Positions 26,366 to 36,522 of a stretch of 51,503 nucleotides of DNA are shown one piece after another. The stretch covers positions 1 through 51,503 of the forward strand of contig SUXN01000019.1 of the NCBI GenBank assembly GCA_015060965.1, in the 5' to 3' direction. This stretch comes from Bacteroidales bacterium (GTDB taxonomy: Bacteria; Bacteroidota; Bacteroidia; Bacteroidales; Bacteroidaceae). Numbering within the stretch: the first letter of the stretch is position 1; every line of letters begins with the position of its first letter. Under the pieces are notes generated by a model. That model was not told the origin of the DNA. It made no database searches and saw nothing but the letters and a program-made list of their open reading frames with translations. Made by a program: the position numbers and the translations under genes.

Positions 26366-28159
26366 ATGAGCGAAATTTTAACAGGTACACCCGATTTCAA
26401 TTGGGAGTCGTACGAGAATGGAGAGAACATCTCAGGTCTCTCACACGAGCAGCTTGAGCAGGCTTATGACAAGACCCTGAACAAGGTATCAAGCCGCGAG
26501 GTAGTAAACGGTACTGTTATCGGTATCAACAAGCGTGAGGTTATTGTAGACATCAACTACAAGCAGGACGCTATCATCCCAGTAAGCGAGTTCCGCTACA
26601 ACCCCGATCTCAAGATCGGTGATCAGGTAGAGGTTTATATCGAGAACCTCGAGGACAAGAAGGGTCAGTTGAACCTTTCACACAAGAAAGCACGCGCAAG
26701 CCGTTCTTGGGAGCTTGTAAACAAGGCTATGGAAGAGCAGGCAGTTGTACGTGGCTACATCAAGTGCCGCACTAAGGGCGGTATGATCGTTGACGTATTC
26801 GGCATTGAGGCATTCTTGCCAGGCTCACAGATCGACGTTAAGCCTATCCGTGACTACGATGCATACGTTGGCCAGACAGAAGACTTCAAGATTGTAAAGA
26901 TCAATCAGGAATTCAAGAATGTTGTTGTTTCTCACAAGGCTCTCATCGAGGCTGAGCTTGAGGAGCAGAAGAAGAAGATCATCAGCACACTCGAGAAGGG
27001 TCAGGTACTCGAGGGTACAGTCAAGAACATCACTTCTTATGGTGTGTTCATCGACCTCGGTGGCGTTGACGGTCTCATCCACATCACAGACCTCTCTTGG
27101 GGCCGCGTAAACGATCCTACAGAGGTTGTTGCTCTTGACCAGAAGATCAACGTTGTTATCCTTGACTTCGATGACGAGAAGAAGCGTATCGCTCTCGGCT
27201 TGAAGCAGCTCACTCCACACCCATGGGATGCTATCGACGCAGACCTCAAGGTAGGTGATGTTGTTAAGGGTAAGGTTGTCGTTATGGCAGACTACGGTGC
27301 GTTCATCGAGATCGCTCCTGGCGTTGAGGGTCTTATCCACGTTTCAGAGATGTCTTGGAACCAGCACTTGCGTTCAGCACAGGACTTCATGAAGGTTGGC
27401 GAAGAGGTTGAGGCAGTTATCCTTACACTCGATCGCGACGAGCGCAAGATGTCTCTCGGCATCAAGCAGCTCAAGGAGGATCCTTGGACAAACATCGAGG
27501 AGAAGTATCCTATCGGTTCTAAGCACACAGCGAAGGTTCGCAACTTCACAAACTTCGGTATCTTCGTTGAGATCGAGGAGGGCGTTGACGGCCTTATCCA
27601 CATCAGCGACCTCTCTTGGACAAAGAAGGTTAAGCACCCATCTGAGTTCACACAGATCGGTGAGGCTATCGACGTTCAGGTTCTTGAGATCGACAAGGAG
27701 AACCGTCGCCTGAGCCTTGGCCACAAGCAGCTCGAGGAGAATCCTTGGGATGTATTCGAGACAGTATTCACCGTTGGTTCAATCCACGAGGGTGTTATCA
27801 CTGAGCTCATCGACAAGGGCGCTGTAGTATCTCTCCCTTACGGTGTTGAGGGCTTTGCTACTCCAAAGCACCTTGTTAAGGAGGACGGCTCACAGGCTGC
27901 TGCTAACGAGAAGCTCCAGTTCAAGGTAATCGAGTTCAACAAGGAGGCTAAGAGAATCATCCTTTCTCACAGCCGCATCTTCGAGGATGCCGCTAAGGAG
28001 GAGGAGAAGGCTGAGAAGAAGGCTGCTGCAGCTGCTCGCAAGAGCAAGAAGGCTGCTGAGGAGCAGACTCCTGCTATCCAGAACCAGGCAGCTTCTACAA
28101 CTCTTGGTGACATCGATGCACTCGCTGCACTCAAGAGCAAGCTCGAGGCTGGTGAATAA
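26366..28159 (+). CDS. rpsA: 30S ribosomal protein S1
   Basis: The product has 597 residues. Six S1 (OB-fold) domains can be followed by their repeats, for example GTVKNITSYGVFIDLGGVDGLIH, GKVVVMADYGAFIEI and AKVRNFTNFGIFVEIEEGVDGL. Each ends near a LSLGIKQL- or LSLGHKQL-type segment. The C-terminus is Ala/Lys/Glu-rich (about 545-575). S1 binds mRNA on the small subunit, which matters in Bacteroidota where Shine-Dalgarno pairing is weak. Codon use is strongly biased (cgt, gtt, gct, ctc) compared with neighbours, as expected for a highly expressed gene. A perfect terminator follows. Confidence 0.96.
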   Translation: MSEILTGTPDFNWESYENGENISGLSHEQLEQAYDKTLNKVSSREVVNGTVIGINKREVIVDINYKQDAIIPVSEFRYNPDLKIGDQVEVYIENLEDKKGQLNLSHKKARASRSWELVNKAMEEQAVVRGYIKCRTKGGMIVDVFGIEAFLPGSQIDVKPIRDYDAYVGQTEDFKIVKINQEFKNVVVSHKALIEAELEEQKKKIISTLEKGQVLEGTVKNITSYGVFIDLGGVDGLIHITDLSWGRVNDPTEVVALDQKINVVILDFDDEKKRIALGLKQLTPHPWDAIDADLKVGDVVKGKVVVMADYGAFIEIAPGVEGLIHVSEMSWNQHLRSAQDFMKVGEEVEAVILTLDRDERKMSLGIKQLKEDPWTNIEEKYPIGSKHTAKVRNFTNFGIFVEIEEGVDGLIHISDLSWTKKVKHPSEFTQIGEAIDVQVLEIDKENRRLSLGHKQLEENPWDVFETVFTVGSIHEGVITELIDKGAVVSLPYGVEGFATPKHLVKEDGSQAAANEKLQFKVIEFNKEAKRIILSHSRIFEDAAKEEEKAEKKAAAAARKSKKAAEEQTPAIQNQAASTTLGDIDALAALKSKLEAGE

Positions 28160-28182
28160 TCAAATTCACACAATATCCATGG

Positions 28183-28220
28183 TAAAGGCTGCCCATGTGG
28201 GCAGCCTTTACTATTTTTTA
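28183..28220 (+). terminator. rpsA terminator
   Basis: Perfect 12-bp stem TAAAGGCTGCCC / GGGCAGCCTTTA with ATGT loop, followed by a T-rich tail. Confidence 0.9.
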
Positions 28221-28284
28221 TATTACATACCCACACCATTGTTTCACATTAAACAATAAACACCAAACATTAAACACTCCACGC

Positions 28285-28315
28285 TTGCATTATATCCGAA
28301 CAATAACTAAATTTG
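28285..28315 (+). promoter_or_regulatory. rnz promoter placed against the start codon
   Basis: TTG (28285-28287), 20-bp spacer, TAAATTTG (28308-28315). The -7 element ends only 7 bp before the ATG at 28323, so the mRNA should be leaderless or nearly so. Confidence 0.6.
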
Positions 28316-28322
28316 CCAAGCT

Positions 28323-29237
28323 ATGGAACCGTTCGAAGTACATATATTAGGTTGTGGTTCAGCACTGCCGACCACCCGTCACAATGCCAGTTCACAAGTT
28401 GTCAGAATCGGCAACAAACTCTTTATGATAGATTGCGGCGAAGGCACACAGTTGCAGTTACGCAGAGGACATATACACTTCTCGTTCATCAACCACATAT
28501 TCATCTCCCATCTTCACGGCGACCACTGCTTCGGGCTCATAGGGCTAATTTCCACTTTCGGACTGCTCGGACGTACCGCCCCGCTTCACATTTATGCTGA
28601 CAGAAAGCTTGAAGAGTTGCTACAGCCACAAATTGATTTCTATTGCAAGGGAATGAACTACCCTGTCTTCTTCCACCACATTGATGCTACAAGACACGAA
28701 GTGATATTCGAGGACAACACAATTACAGTGGAGACCCTTCCGCAGAACCACCGTATCCCATGCTGCGGTTTCCTGTTCAAGGAGAAGCCGAAGAGAAGGC
28801 ACCTCATCGGCGATGCGGTAAACTACTACAACATACCCATATATATGCGTCAGGCAATAAAGGACGGAGCAGACTTCATCACCCCCGAGGGCGAGACAAT
28901 CCCCAACTGCCGCCTCACAAAAGACGCTGACCCTTCGCGCAGCTATGCATATTGCAGCGACACATTACCCTGCCCCGGAAACTGTGAGTACATAAAAGAC
29001 GTAGACCTGCTGTACCATGAGGCCACATTTGCCGACAGCGAGCAGGCACGCGCAAAAAGCACGCACCACAGCACCGCACGCGAAGCTGCAAAGATAGCAA
29101 AGGAAGCCGGAGCAAAGAGACTGGCAATAGGTCATTACTCATCACGCTACGACGACAGCAGCACCCTGCAGCAGGAAGCCAACGAACTCTTCCCCGGTAC
29201 AGAATGTGCCGACGAAGGAATGGTATTCAGCATATAA
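28323..29237 (+). CDS. rnz: Ribonuclease Z
   Basis: The product has 304 residues. It has an MBL fold with the start MEPFEVHILGCGSALPTTRHN, zinc ligands SHLHGDH at 62-68, a central HRIPCCGF exosite-type region, later LYHEATF and the final AIGHYSSRY histidine. RNase Z trims the 3' trailer of tRNA precursors; here CCA is not encoded in the tRNA gene of this window, consistent with a need for it. The start is fixed by the conserved N-terminus even though the promoter is almost adjacent. Confidence 0.95.
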   Translation: MEPFEVHILGCGSALPTTRHNASSQVVRIGNKLFMIDCGEGTQLQLRRGHIHFSFINHIFISHLHGDHCFGLIGLISTFGLLGRTAPLHIYADRKLEELLQPQIDFYCKGMNYPVFFHHIDATRHEVIFEDNTITVETLPQNHRIPCCGFLFKEKPKRRHLIGDAVNYYNIPIYMRQAIKDGADFITPEGETIPNCRLTKDADPSRSYAYCSDTLPCPGNCEYIKDVDLLYHEATFADSEQARAKSTHHSTAREAAKIAKEAGAKRLAIGHYSSRYDDSSTLQQEANELFPGTECADEGMVFSI

Positions 29238-29316
29238 TTCCCACCAATTGAAAAAAGTATCCGGCAAGGATTAAACCATTCCCGTCAAAATCAATCCAAA
29301 TATAAATGGACCGACA

Positions 29317-29871
29317 ATGAGAGACAATGGGTATAACGAAAAAGAGATTGCTGCAAGGCTCAAGGACGAGAGCCTGAGAGCAGCTGCTTTCTCGCTCATT
29401 GTCAACAGATACAGCCAACAGATATACTGGCATATACGTCGCATGGTACTCTCACACGATGACGCCAACGACCTTGTACAGAACACCTTTGTCAAGGCCT
29501 GGACAAACATCGAGAAGTTCCGTGGCGAATCGCAGATATCGACCTGGCTCTACCGCATAGCAATAAACGAGACCTTGAACTTCCTGGCAAAAAACACAGG
29601 CAATACCGTTTCACTTGACTCCCCCGAAGGCGCCGTTGCCGAGATGCTTGAGAGCGACACGCATTTCAACGGAGACAGGGCTGACGCACTTTTGCAGGAA
29701 GCCATAAGCAGACTCCCCGACAAGCAACGCCTCGCATTCAACATGAAGTACTACGAGAACATGAAATACGAGGAGATGTCCAAGATACTTGGTACAAGCG
29801 TCGGAGCATTGAAGGCTTCGTACCACATTGCGGTAAAAAAAATTGAAGAATATTTGAGTGACAAGGATTAA
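29317..29871 (+). CDS. ECF-type RNA polymerase sigma factor
   Basis: The product has 184 residues. Region 2 is at about 24-95 (FSLIVNRYSQQIYWHIRRMV, DDANDLVQNTFVKAW, FRGESQISTWLYRIA). Region 4 is at about 125-180 (LPDKQRLAFNMKYYENMKYEEMSKILGTSVGALKASYHIA). The SVGALKAS helix-turn-helix is typical of the Bacteroidota RpoE-like group. The next gene encodes a single-pass membrane protein and the third a Spy-like periplasmic protein, so the three look like an envelope-stress module with its own sigma factor. Confidence 0.93.
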   Translation: MRDNGYNEKEIAARLKDESLRAAAFSLIVNRYSQQIYWHIRRMVLSHDDANDLVQNTFVKAWTNIEKFRGESQISTWLYRIAINETLNFLAKNTGNTVSLDSPEGAVAEMLESDTHFNGDRADALLQEAISRLPDKQRLAFNMKYYENMKYEEMSKILGTSVGALKASYHIAVKKIEEYLSDKD

Positions 29872-29913
29872 ACCTTTGGTATATAATCACATCTAAATTA
29901 CAGACATAGAAAG

Positions 29914-30291
29914 ATGAGATTGGAAGACTACAAGAACAGACAACCGTTCAGCACGCCCGACGGCTATTTTGAAGAGCTGAACAGGAAGATTATCGAGGCC
30001 ACGAGCAAAGCCCCGGCGACATCGGATACACCCGCAAAAAAGAGCATCAGGTTAGGGATGTATGCAAAATGGCTGAGCGCGGCAGCAATGTTGGCAATTG
30101 TCTGCCTCATTGCCTTCAACGGCATAGGCGACAAACAAGCGGCAGGCAGCACTATCCTCGCAGCCGGTACGGAGCAAACATCGGCCGACGGTACAGAGAG
30201 CATCACCGATGAAGAGTTCATGGACAACCTTCTCGACAACTACCCCATCGACGACTATACATTCTATTGTTATCTGACTGAATACGAATAA
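29914..30291 (+). CDS. Single-pass membrane protein, putative anti-sigma partner
   Basis: The product has 125 residues. A short cytoplasmic N-terminus has the motif QPFSTPDGYFEEL at about 10-22. One membrane helix (about 49-66, WLSAAAMLAIVCLIAF) follows, then an acidic exterior tail ending DDYTFYCYLTEYE. The position right after an ECF sigma gene and the topology suggest an anti-sigma factor. It lacks a recognisable zinc-binding anti-sigma domain, so this is inference. I recall the PDGYFE motif in other Bacteroidota proteins beside ECF sigma genes. Confidence 0.72.
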   Translation: MRLEDYKNRQPFSTPDGYFEELNRKIIEATSKAPATSDTPAKKSIRLGMYAKWLSAAAMLAIVCLIAFNGIGDKQAAGSTILAAGTEQTSADGTESITDEEFMDNLLDNYPIDDYTFYCYLTEYE

Positions 30292-30306
30292 AAAAAAGCA
30301 ACTGAC

Positions 30307-30822
30307 ATGAAAAGAACAGATATCACACCCGGAAGAATCATAGGCATGGCACTTACTTTGGTCCTTATCCTTGCAATGCCTTTCGGTGCAATGGCTCAGC
30401 AGAACAAGCAGGAGAACAGGAGAAGACACTTCTCACCCGAGGAGTTCCGGAAACACCAGAGGGAGTATATAACATCAAAGGCCGGCCTCACACAGGAGGA
30501 AGCCGATGCATTCTTTCCGCTCTTCTTTGAACTGCAGAATAAGAAGTTCGCCCTTGAACACGAAGCCCGCAAGAGCATAAAGAAAGAACGTGGAGTAAAG
30601 ATGAACGAAGAGCAGTGCCGCGAATTCGTAAACAAGATGAGTGAAGTCAAAATAGATATCGCGAAACTGGAGAAAGAGTATACAGCAAAGTATCTCAAGG
30701 TCATTCCTGCATGCAAACTTTTAGGAGTACAGCATGCCGAGATAACATTCCAGCGCGACCTCATGAAACGCATGATGCGTGGCCCCGAGCGCAAGGCACC
30801 GAAACAAGACAATAAAAGATAA
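30307..30822 (+). CDS. Spy/CpxP-like periplasmic helical protein
   Basis: The product has 171 residues with a signal peptide (about 1-30, ending GAMAQ). A helical, strongly charged mature domain follows, starting with HFSPEEFRKHQREYITSKAGLTQEEADAFFPLFFELQNKK. This resembles the LTxxQ-type helices of Spy/CpxP chaperones and the periplasmic sensors found with ECF sigma factors. The C-terminus is basic (RKAPKQDNKR). It may sense or buffer misfolded envelope proteins. The operon ends in a 15-bp hairpin. Confidence 0.78.
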   Translation: MKRTDITPGRIIGMALTLVLILAMPFGAMAQQNKQENRRRHFSPEEFRKHQREYITSKAGLTQEEADAFFPLFFELQNKKFALEHEARKSIKKERGVKMNEEQCREFVNKMSEVKIDIAKLEKEYTAKYLKVIPACKLLGVQHAEITFQRDLMKRMMRGPERKAPKQDNKR

Positions 30823-30826
30823 CGCG

Positions 30827-30860
30827 AAAAAAGATGATGAGCCTGCTCATCATCTTTTTT
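30827..30860. terminator. Bidirectional terminator between the sigma module and mazG
   Basis: Perfect 15-bp arms (AAAAAAGATGATGAG / CTCATCATCTTTTTT) with a CCTG loop. A runs on one side and T runs on the other serve both convergent transcripts. Confidence 0.92.
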
Positions 30861-30888
30861 CGTATTCAAGGGTTTATATTAATCCGTT

Positions 30889-31677
30889 TCAAGCCTTCTC
30901 GCTTTCCTTTGCCTCGTTCCAGAGAGCATCCATCTCCTCAAGCGACATATCCTTGAGGTTCAGTCCATTGTCTTTTGATCTTTCCTCCACGTAATTGAAC
31001 CTGCGGCGGAATTTTGCATTTGTCAATTCAAGGGCATTGTCAGGATTTATATCATAGAGACGGGCTGCATTCACAAGGCTGAAGATAAGGTCACCGAACT
31101 CCTTCTCGCAGTTCACCTTGTCACCCTTCTCCATCTCGGCTTCGACCTCGGCAATCTCTTCGCGCACCTTTACCCAGACATCTTCCTTTTTCTCCCAGTC
31201 AAAACCCACATTCGCGGCCTTCTCCTGCATTCGGTATGCCTTTATGAGCGACGGCATCGAGTTTGGCACTCCGCTAAGAATGCTCTTGTTGCCGTCCTTC
31301 TCCGTCATCTTCAGCTGTTCCCAGTTCTTGCATACCTCACCGGCAGTCTCGGCAACAGCCGTACCGAACACGTGCGGATGACGGTATATCAGTTTCTCGC
31401 AAAGACGGTCGCACACATCCTTCATATCGAACTGCTGTTTCTCACTCGCAATCTTGGCATAGAAAGCCACATGCAACAACACATCACCCAATTCCTTGCA
31501 GATATTCTGCGTATCATCGGCAATGAGCGCATCACACAACTCAAAACACTCCTCTATGGTATTTGGACGCAGACTGTGGTTTGTCTGTTTCCTGTCCCAT
31601 GGACACTTCTCACGCAGCTCGTCAAGGACATCCAGAAACCTCCCGAAAGAGGCCATAATCTCTTCTCTGTTATGCAT
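30889..31677 (-). CDS. mazG: Nucleoside triphosphate pyrophosphohydrolase
   Basis: The product has 262 residues with two MazG domains. The first has CPWDRKQTNHSLRPNTIEE, ECFELCDAL and KELGDVLLHVAFYAKIA. The second has EIAEVEAEM and EKEFGDLIFSLVNAARL. The conserved RHPHVFG linker is present. MazG hydrolyses NTPs to NMPs and PPi, cleansing the pool or lowering ppGpp in E. coli. Two starts are possible (31677 or Met8 at 31656); I kept the longer. It is divergent from valS. Confidence 0.93.
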   Translation of the reverse strand: MHNREEIMASFGRFLDVLDELREKCPWDRKQTNHSLRPNTIEECFELCDALIADDTQNICKELGDVLLHVAFYAKIASEKQQFDMKDVCDRLCEKLIYRHPHVFGTAVAETAGEVCKNWEQLKMTEKDGNKSILSGVPNSMPSLIKAYRMQEKAANVGFDWEKKEDVWVKVREEIAEVEAEMEKGDKVNCEKEFGDLIFSLVNAARLYDINPDNALELTNAKFRRRFNYVEERSKDNGLNLKDMSLEEMDALWNEAKESEKA

Positions 31678-31767
31678 AGTTCAGTTATTATCTTATTTTA
31701 CTTAAACATTTTCTTTCGCGAAGATAAATAATTTAATTTAAAGACAAGTTAATTGACAAATAAGAGT

Positions 31768-31775
31768 TATCTTTG
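31768..31775 (+). promoter_or_regulatory. valS -7 element
   Basis: TATCTTTG, 54 bp ahead of the valS start, followed by a GCAGATAGC segment. The -33 region is not clear. Confidence 0.55.
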
Positions 31776-31829
31776 CAGATAGCATAAATTGCATTAACTG
31801 CGTTCAAAACGAAAAAAACATATAATACT

Positions 31830-34580
31830 ATGAGTTTAGCGACAACTTATATTCCCGCAGAGGTAGAAGAGAAGTGGTACAGCTACTGGATGAAGAACAA
31901 CCTGTTCCATTCAGAGCCGGACGAGAGAGAGCCATATACTATTGTTATCCCGCCACCGAACGTAACAGGTGTGCTTCACATGGGACACATGCTCAACAAT
32001 ACGATCCAGGATATCCTTGTGCGCCACGCGCGTATGCTTGGCAAGAATGCTTGCTGGGTACCCGGTACCGACCACGCCTCTATCGCAACCGAGGCAAAGG
32101 TTGTAAAGAAGCTATCGGCACAGGGTATCAAGAAGAGCGACCTCACACGCGAGGAGTTCCTCAAGCACGCCTGGGAGTGGACCGACGAGCACGGTGGTAT
32201 CATCCTTCAGCAGTTGCGCAAGCTGGGCGCTTCATGCGACTGGGACCGCACATCGTTCACAATGGACGAGACACGCAGCAAGAGTGTCATCAAGGTATTC
32301 TGCGACCTCTATAATAAAGGCCTCATCTATCGTGGCCTTCGCATGGTAAACTGGGACCCAAAGGCACAGACAGCCCTCAGCAACGAGGAGGTAATATACA
32401 AGGAGGAGAAGAGCAAACTCTACTACCTGAGATATTTTGTTGACGAGGCAGCAGGAAGCACCGACGGTGAGGAAGAGGGCGCAGTGACACTGTCACCTGC
32501 AGATGCATTCGACCCCACTGTAAAGCACCAGATTCTGCACCGCGACGCCAACGGCCGCCGTTATGCGGTTGTTGCCACAACACGTCCCGAGACAATCATG
32601 GGTGACACTGCAATGTGCATCAACCCCAAGGACCCAAAGAACACATGGCTCAAGGGCAAGAAGGTTATTGTTCCGCTTGTAAACCGTGTGATTCCTGTAA
32701 TCGAGGACCGCTATGTCGAGATTGAGTTCGGTACAGGTTGCCTCAAGGTGACACCTGCTCACGACACCAACGACTACATGCTTGGCAAGACACATAACCT
32801 TGAGACAATAGACATCTTCAATGCCGATGCTACGATAAGCGAGGCCGGCGGACTCTATGTAGGCATGGACCGCATGGATGTGCGCAAGCAGATCGTCAAG
32901 GACCTTGAGGAAGCAGGTCTCCTTGAGAAGGTCGAGGACTATGACAACAAGGTCGGTTACAGCGAGCGCAACGCCGACACGGCTGTAGAGCCACGCCTCT
33001 GTATGCAGTGGTTCCTGCGTATGCAGCATTTTGCAGACATCGCATTGCCACCGGTAATGGAAGACAGACTCAAGTTCTACCCCACAAAATACAAGACAAC
33101 ATACAACAACTGGCTTGCGAACATCCAGGACTGGTGTATCAGCCGTCAGCTGTGGTGGGGTCACCGCATCCCTGCATATTTCCTCCCTACAGCGGAGGGC
33201 GCTGACGAGAAGTATGTTGTAGCAGAGAGCCGCGAGGAGGCACTTGCACTTGCAAAGGCTATCCCCGGTTATGAGAACATTACAGCAGAGGAGCTCCGCC
33301 ACGACGAGGATGCACTCGACACATGGTTCAGCTCATGGTTGTGGCCAATCTCACTGTTCAACGGTATTCTTGACCCAGGCAACAAGGAGATAAGCTACTA
33401 CTACCCCACCAACGACCTCGTTACAGGTCCGGACATCATCTTCTTCTGGGTAGCACGCATGATTATGGCTGGTTACGAGTATCAGGGCGAGATGCCGTTC
33501 AAGAACGTATACTTCACAGGTATCGTACGTGACAACCTCGGCCGTAAGATGAGCAAGTCATTGGGTAACAGCCCCGACCCGCTCGACCTTATCGCACGTT
33601 ACGGAGCGGACGGTGTACGTATGGGTATCATGCTGTCGGCACCTGCAGGCAACGACATCCTCTTTGACGAGGGACTCTGCGAGCAGGGACGTAACTTCTG
33701 CAACAAGATATGGAACGCATTCCGCCTTGTAAAGGGCTGGAACGTAAGCAACGAGATAGAGCAGCCCGAGAGTTCAAAGCTCGCAATCAAGTATTTCGGC
33801 GACACACTCGCGAAATCGGCAGAGCTTCTTGAGGACCAGTTCGGCAAGTACCGCCTTAACGAGGCGCTGATGAATGTGTACTCGCTCTTCTGGGACGAGT
33901 TCTCGGCTTGGTATCTCGAGATGATCAAGCCCGCATACGGCTCACCCATCGACGCAACCACATACGAGGCCACACTCGGATTCTTCGACAGCCTTATGCG
34001 CCTGCTCCACCCGTTCATGCCGTTCATCACCGAGGAGTTGTGGCAGAACATCATGGAGCGTAAGGACGGTGAGAGCCTTATGGTACAGAGCGTTAAGGAA
34101 CTTGCAACATCATACGATGACGCGTTCCTTGCAAAGATTGCGACATTGAAGGATGTAATAGGCAACGTACGTGCCATCCGTCAGCAGAAGAACCTCTCTC
34201 CACGCGAGCCATTGGCTTTGCAGATTGTGGGCGAGTCACCTGTCGCAGGCCTTGAGAGCGTACTCACAAAAATGGGTAACCTGACATCTATCGATAATGT
34301 GGCTACTCCTGACGACACAGCTGTATCGTTCCGCGTAGGCACTACAGAGTTTGCAGTACCCATGGGCTCGCTCATCGACAAGGATGCCGAGATTGCAAAG
34401 ATGCAGGAAGAGCTTGCATACCACGAGAAGTTCCTCAAGAGTGTCGAGGCAAAGTTGAACAACCCCAACTTCGTAAGCAAGGCTCCCGAGAAGATCATAG
34501 CCATCGAGCGCAAGAAACAGTCCGATGCGACAGAGAAGATTGCCATGCTCAAGGAGAGTATCCTCAAATTGTCAAAGTAA
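31830..34580 (+). CDS. valS: Valyl-tRNA synthetase
   Basis: The product has 916 residues. It is a class I synthetase with HMGH at 50-53 ([15 protein letters not shown]), an editing domain ([13 protein letters not shown]), the KMSKS loop ([14 protein letters not shown] at about 570) and an anticodon domain. The C-terminal coiled-coil arm reads [17 protein letters not shown]...[16 protein letters not shown]. It begins a plus-strand run continuing through a coiled-coil protein, UDP-sugar enzyme, lysS, gpsA and pgi. Confidence 0.97.
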   Translation: MSLATTYIPAEVEEKWYSYWMKNNLFHSEPDEREPYTIVIPPPNVTGVLHMGHMLNNTIQDILVRHARMLGKNACWVPGTDHASIATEAKVVKKLSAQGIKKSDLTREEFLKHAWEWTDEHGGIILQQLRKLGASCDWDRTSFTMDETRSKSVIKVFCDLYNKGLIYRGLRMVNWDPKAQTALSNEEVIYKEEKSKLYYLRYFVDEAAGSTDGEEEGAVTLSPADAFDPTVKHQILHRDANGRRYAVVATTRPETIMGDTAMCINPKDPKNTWLKGKKVIVPLVNRVIPVIEDRYVEIEFGTGCLKVTPAHDTNDYMLGKTHNLETIDIFNADATISEAGGLYVGMDRMDVRKQIVKDLEEAGLLEKVEDYDNKVGYSERNADTAVEPRLCMQWFLRMQHFADIALPPVMEDRLKFYPTKYKTTYNNWLANIQDWCISRQLWWGHRIPAYFLPTAEGADEKYVVAESREEALALAKAIPGYENITAEELRHDEDALDTWFSSWLWPISLFNGILDPGNKEISYYYPTNDLVTGPDIIFFWVARMIMAGYEYQGEMPFKNVYFTGIVRDNLGRKMSKSLGNSPDPLDLIARYGADGVRMGIMLSAPAGNDILFDEGLCEQGRNFCNKIWNAFRLVKGWNVSNEIEQPESSKLAIKYFGDTLAKSAELLEDQFGKYRLNEALMNVYSLFWDEFSAWYLEMIKPAYGSPIDATTYEATLGFFDSLMRLLHPFMPFITEELWQNIMERKDGESLMVQSVKELATSYDDAFLAKIATLKDVIGNVRAIRQQKNLSPREPLALQIVGESPVAGLESVLTKMGNLTSIDNVATPDDTAVSFRVGTTEFAVPMGSLIDKDAEIAKMQEELAYHEKFLKSVEAKLNNPNFVSKAPEKIIAIERKKQSDATEKIAMLKESILKLSK

Positions 34581-34600
34581 CCAACTGTAAATGACGCTTT

Positions 34601-35509
34601 ATGAAAGAGAACAACAGCAAACTCGTAAAGACCCTTATTGCGGTATCGGCATGCCTTTTCATCGGAATTGTCATTGCTGTCATCAGCCTTATCAGCAGCA
34701 AGAACGAGACTGAAGCCGTGATGCAGGAGAAACAGGAGATGGAGGAACTTGTAGCCCTTGAGAAAGAGGAAATGATGAATGACCTCACCAAGGCACAGAC
34801 CGAATATCAGGAACTCATCATAAAGATAGACAACGACTCTCTCAAGTTCAAGCTCGAGCGCGAACAGATGCGTACCCAGGCCCTCATAGAGGAGCTGGAG
34901 CGCACAAAGGCAACAAGCTACGCCGAGATAACACGCTTGAAGAAGGAGCTCAAGACACTGCGCGAAGTTCTCAAGGACTACACACGTCAAATAGCAGAGC
35001 TCAGCCGCGAAAACGAGTCTCTCAAGCAGGAGAATACCGTGGTAAAGGAGAGGTTCAAGAATGCCACAAAGCAGATTGACAACCTCTCAAGCGAGAAGGA
35101 AAAACTTACAGAAAAAGTATCACTCGCATCACAGCTCGACGCCACCGGCATCAAGGTTTCTCTCTTGCGCAAGAATGGCCGTGAGACCGAGAAACTGAAA
35201 AGAGCAAAACAGATAAAGGTCTCTTTTGGTATTGCAAAGAACATCACATCCTCAACGGGTACAAAGACCGCATACGTGCGCATTCTCCAGCCCGATATGG
35301 AGTCACTCCGCAAGAGCGAATCAAATATCTTCAGGTACGAGAACCGCGACATCACCTATTCAATGAAGAGGGAGTTCGAGTTCACCGGCGAGGAGACAAG
35401 CCTTGAGATGTACTGGAACATCGAGGAGACTTTGCAGGAGGGAGAATACAATATCTTCATATTCGTCGACGGCAATATGATAGGTAGCAGCAAGGCAAAT
35501 TTTGAATAA
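34601..35509 (+). CDS. Membrane-anchored coiled-coil protein
   Basis: The product has 302 residues. A membrane helix covers about 9-31 ([20 protein letters not shown]), followed by a long charged coiled coil (about 38-185) rich in Glu/Lys with heptad leucines. A C-terminal globular beta-rich domain (about 195-302) contains [23 protein letters not shown] and [16 protein letters not shown]. The anchor-stalk-head layout with the bulk outside the cytoplasm is clear; the molecular role is not. It lies 20 bp after valS and 17 bp before the UDP-glucuronate decarboxylase. Confidence 0.75.
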   Translation: MKENNSKLVKTLIAVSACLFIGIVIAVISLISSKNETEAVMQEKQEMEELVALEKEEMMNDLTKAQTEYQELIIKIDNDSLKFKLEREQMRTQALIEELERTKATSYAEITRLKKELKTLREVLKDYTRQIAELSRENESLKQENTVVKERFKNATKQIDNLSSEKEKLTEKVSLASQLDATGIKVSLLRKNGRETEKLKRAKQIKVSFGIAKNITSSTGTKTAYVRILQPDMESLRKSESNIFRYENRDITYSMKREFEFTGEETSLEMYWNIEETLQEGEYNIFIFVDGNMIGSSKANFE

Positions 35510-35526
35510 GAAGAACAAGAATAATC

Positions 35527-36462
35527 ATGAAAAGAATACTTGTTACCGGAGGTGCCGGTTTCATCGGTTCACACCTGTGCGAGCGTCTGCTCAAGGACGG
35601 CAACGATGTCATCTGTCTTGACAACTACTTTACAGGCAGCAAGGACAACATACGCCACCTCATAGGCAACGACCACTTCGAGCTCGTGCGCCACGACGTG
35701 ACACAGCCATACACTGCCGAGGTTGACGAGATTTACAACCTCGCCTGCCCAGCATCACCGGTACACTATCAGCACGACCCGGTAAAGACCATACAGACCT
35801 GCGTCATTGGCTCAATGAATATGCTGGGCCTTGCCAAACGTGTGGGCGCGAAGATATTGCAGGCCTCTACAAGCGAGGTATACGGCGACCCTAACATCCA
35901 TCCACAGGTCGAGGGTTATTGGGGCAACGTAAATCCCATAGGTATACGTTCATGCTATGACGAAGGCAAGCGTTGTGCCGAGACACTCTTCATGGACTAC
36001 CACCGCCAGAATGCCACACGCATAAAGATCATACGCATCTTCAACACATACGGTCCGCGTATGAGCATGAACGACGGCCGCGTAGTATCAAATTTCATTG
36101 TCCAGGCGCTGAAAGGCGAAAACATTACAATATATGGCGACGGCAAGCAGACACGCAGTTTCCAGTACGTTGATGACCTTGTTGAAGGCATGGTACGCAT
36201 GATGGAAACAGACGACAGCTTTACAGGCCCCGTAAACATAGGTAACCCGGGAGAGTTCACTATGCTTGAGCTTGCCCAGAAGGTGATTGAGCTTACAGGC
36301 TCTGCCTCAAAAATAGTCTTCGAGCCCCTGCCGCAGGATGACCCGCGCCAGCGTAAGCCGGACATCACCCTTGCACATGAGAAGCTTGGCGGCTGGCAGC
36401 CGAACATAAAGCTTGACGAGGGATTGGGAAAGACAATCGACTATTTCAAGAGACTTGTCTGA
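35527..36462 (+). CDS. UDP-glucuronate decarboxylase (UDP-xylose synthase)
   Basis: The product has 311 residues. It is a short-chain dehydrogenase of the UXS group. The NAD-binding motif is [13 protein letters not shown] at 7-19, the catalytic Tyr144/Lys148 is in CYDEGKR, with STSEVYGDP and the UXS-type stretch [19 protein letters not shown]. The enzyme converts UDP-glucuronate to UDP-xylose, a precursor for surface glycans. The same fold includes other epimerases, but the NTYGPRM and [12 protein letters not shown] segments fit UXS. A UDP-glucose dehydrogenase is not in the window. Confidence 0.88.
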   Translation: MKRILVTGGAGFIGSHLCERLLKDGNDVICLDNYFTGSKDNIRHLIGNDHFELVRHDVTQPYTAEVDEIYNLACPASPVHYQHDPVKTIQTCVIGSMNMLGLAKRVGAKILQASTSEVYGDPNIHPQVEGYWGNVNPIGIRSCYDEGKRCAETLFMDYHRQNATRIKIIRIFNTYGPRMSMNDGRVVSNFIVQALKGENITIYGDGKQTRSFQYVDDLVEGMVRMMETDDSFTGPVNIGNPGEFTMLELAQKVIELTGSASKIVFEPLPQDDPRQRKPDITLAHEKLGGWQPNIKLDEGLGKTIDYFKRLV

Positions 36463-36522
36463 AAAGAGAACCCTACACATTAATGTAAAAAGGATAAAAG
36501 AACTAATTAAATAATATACAAG

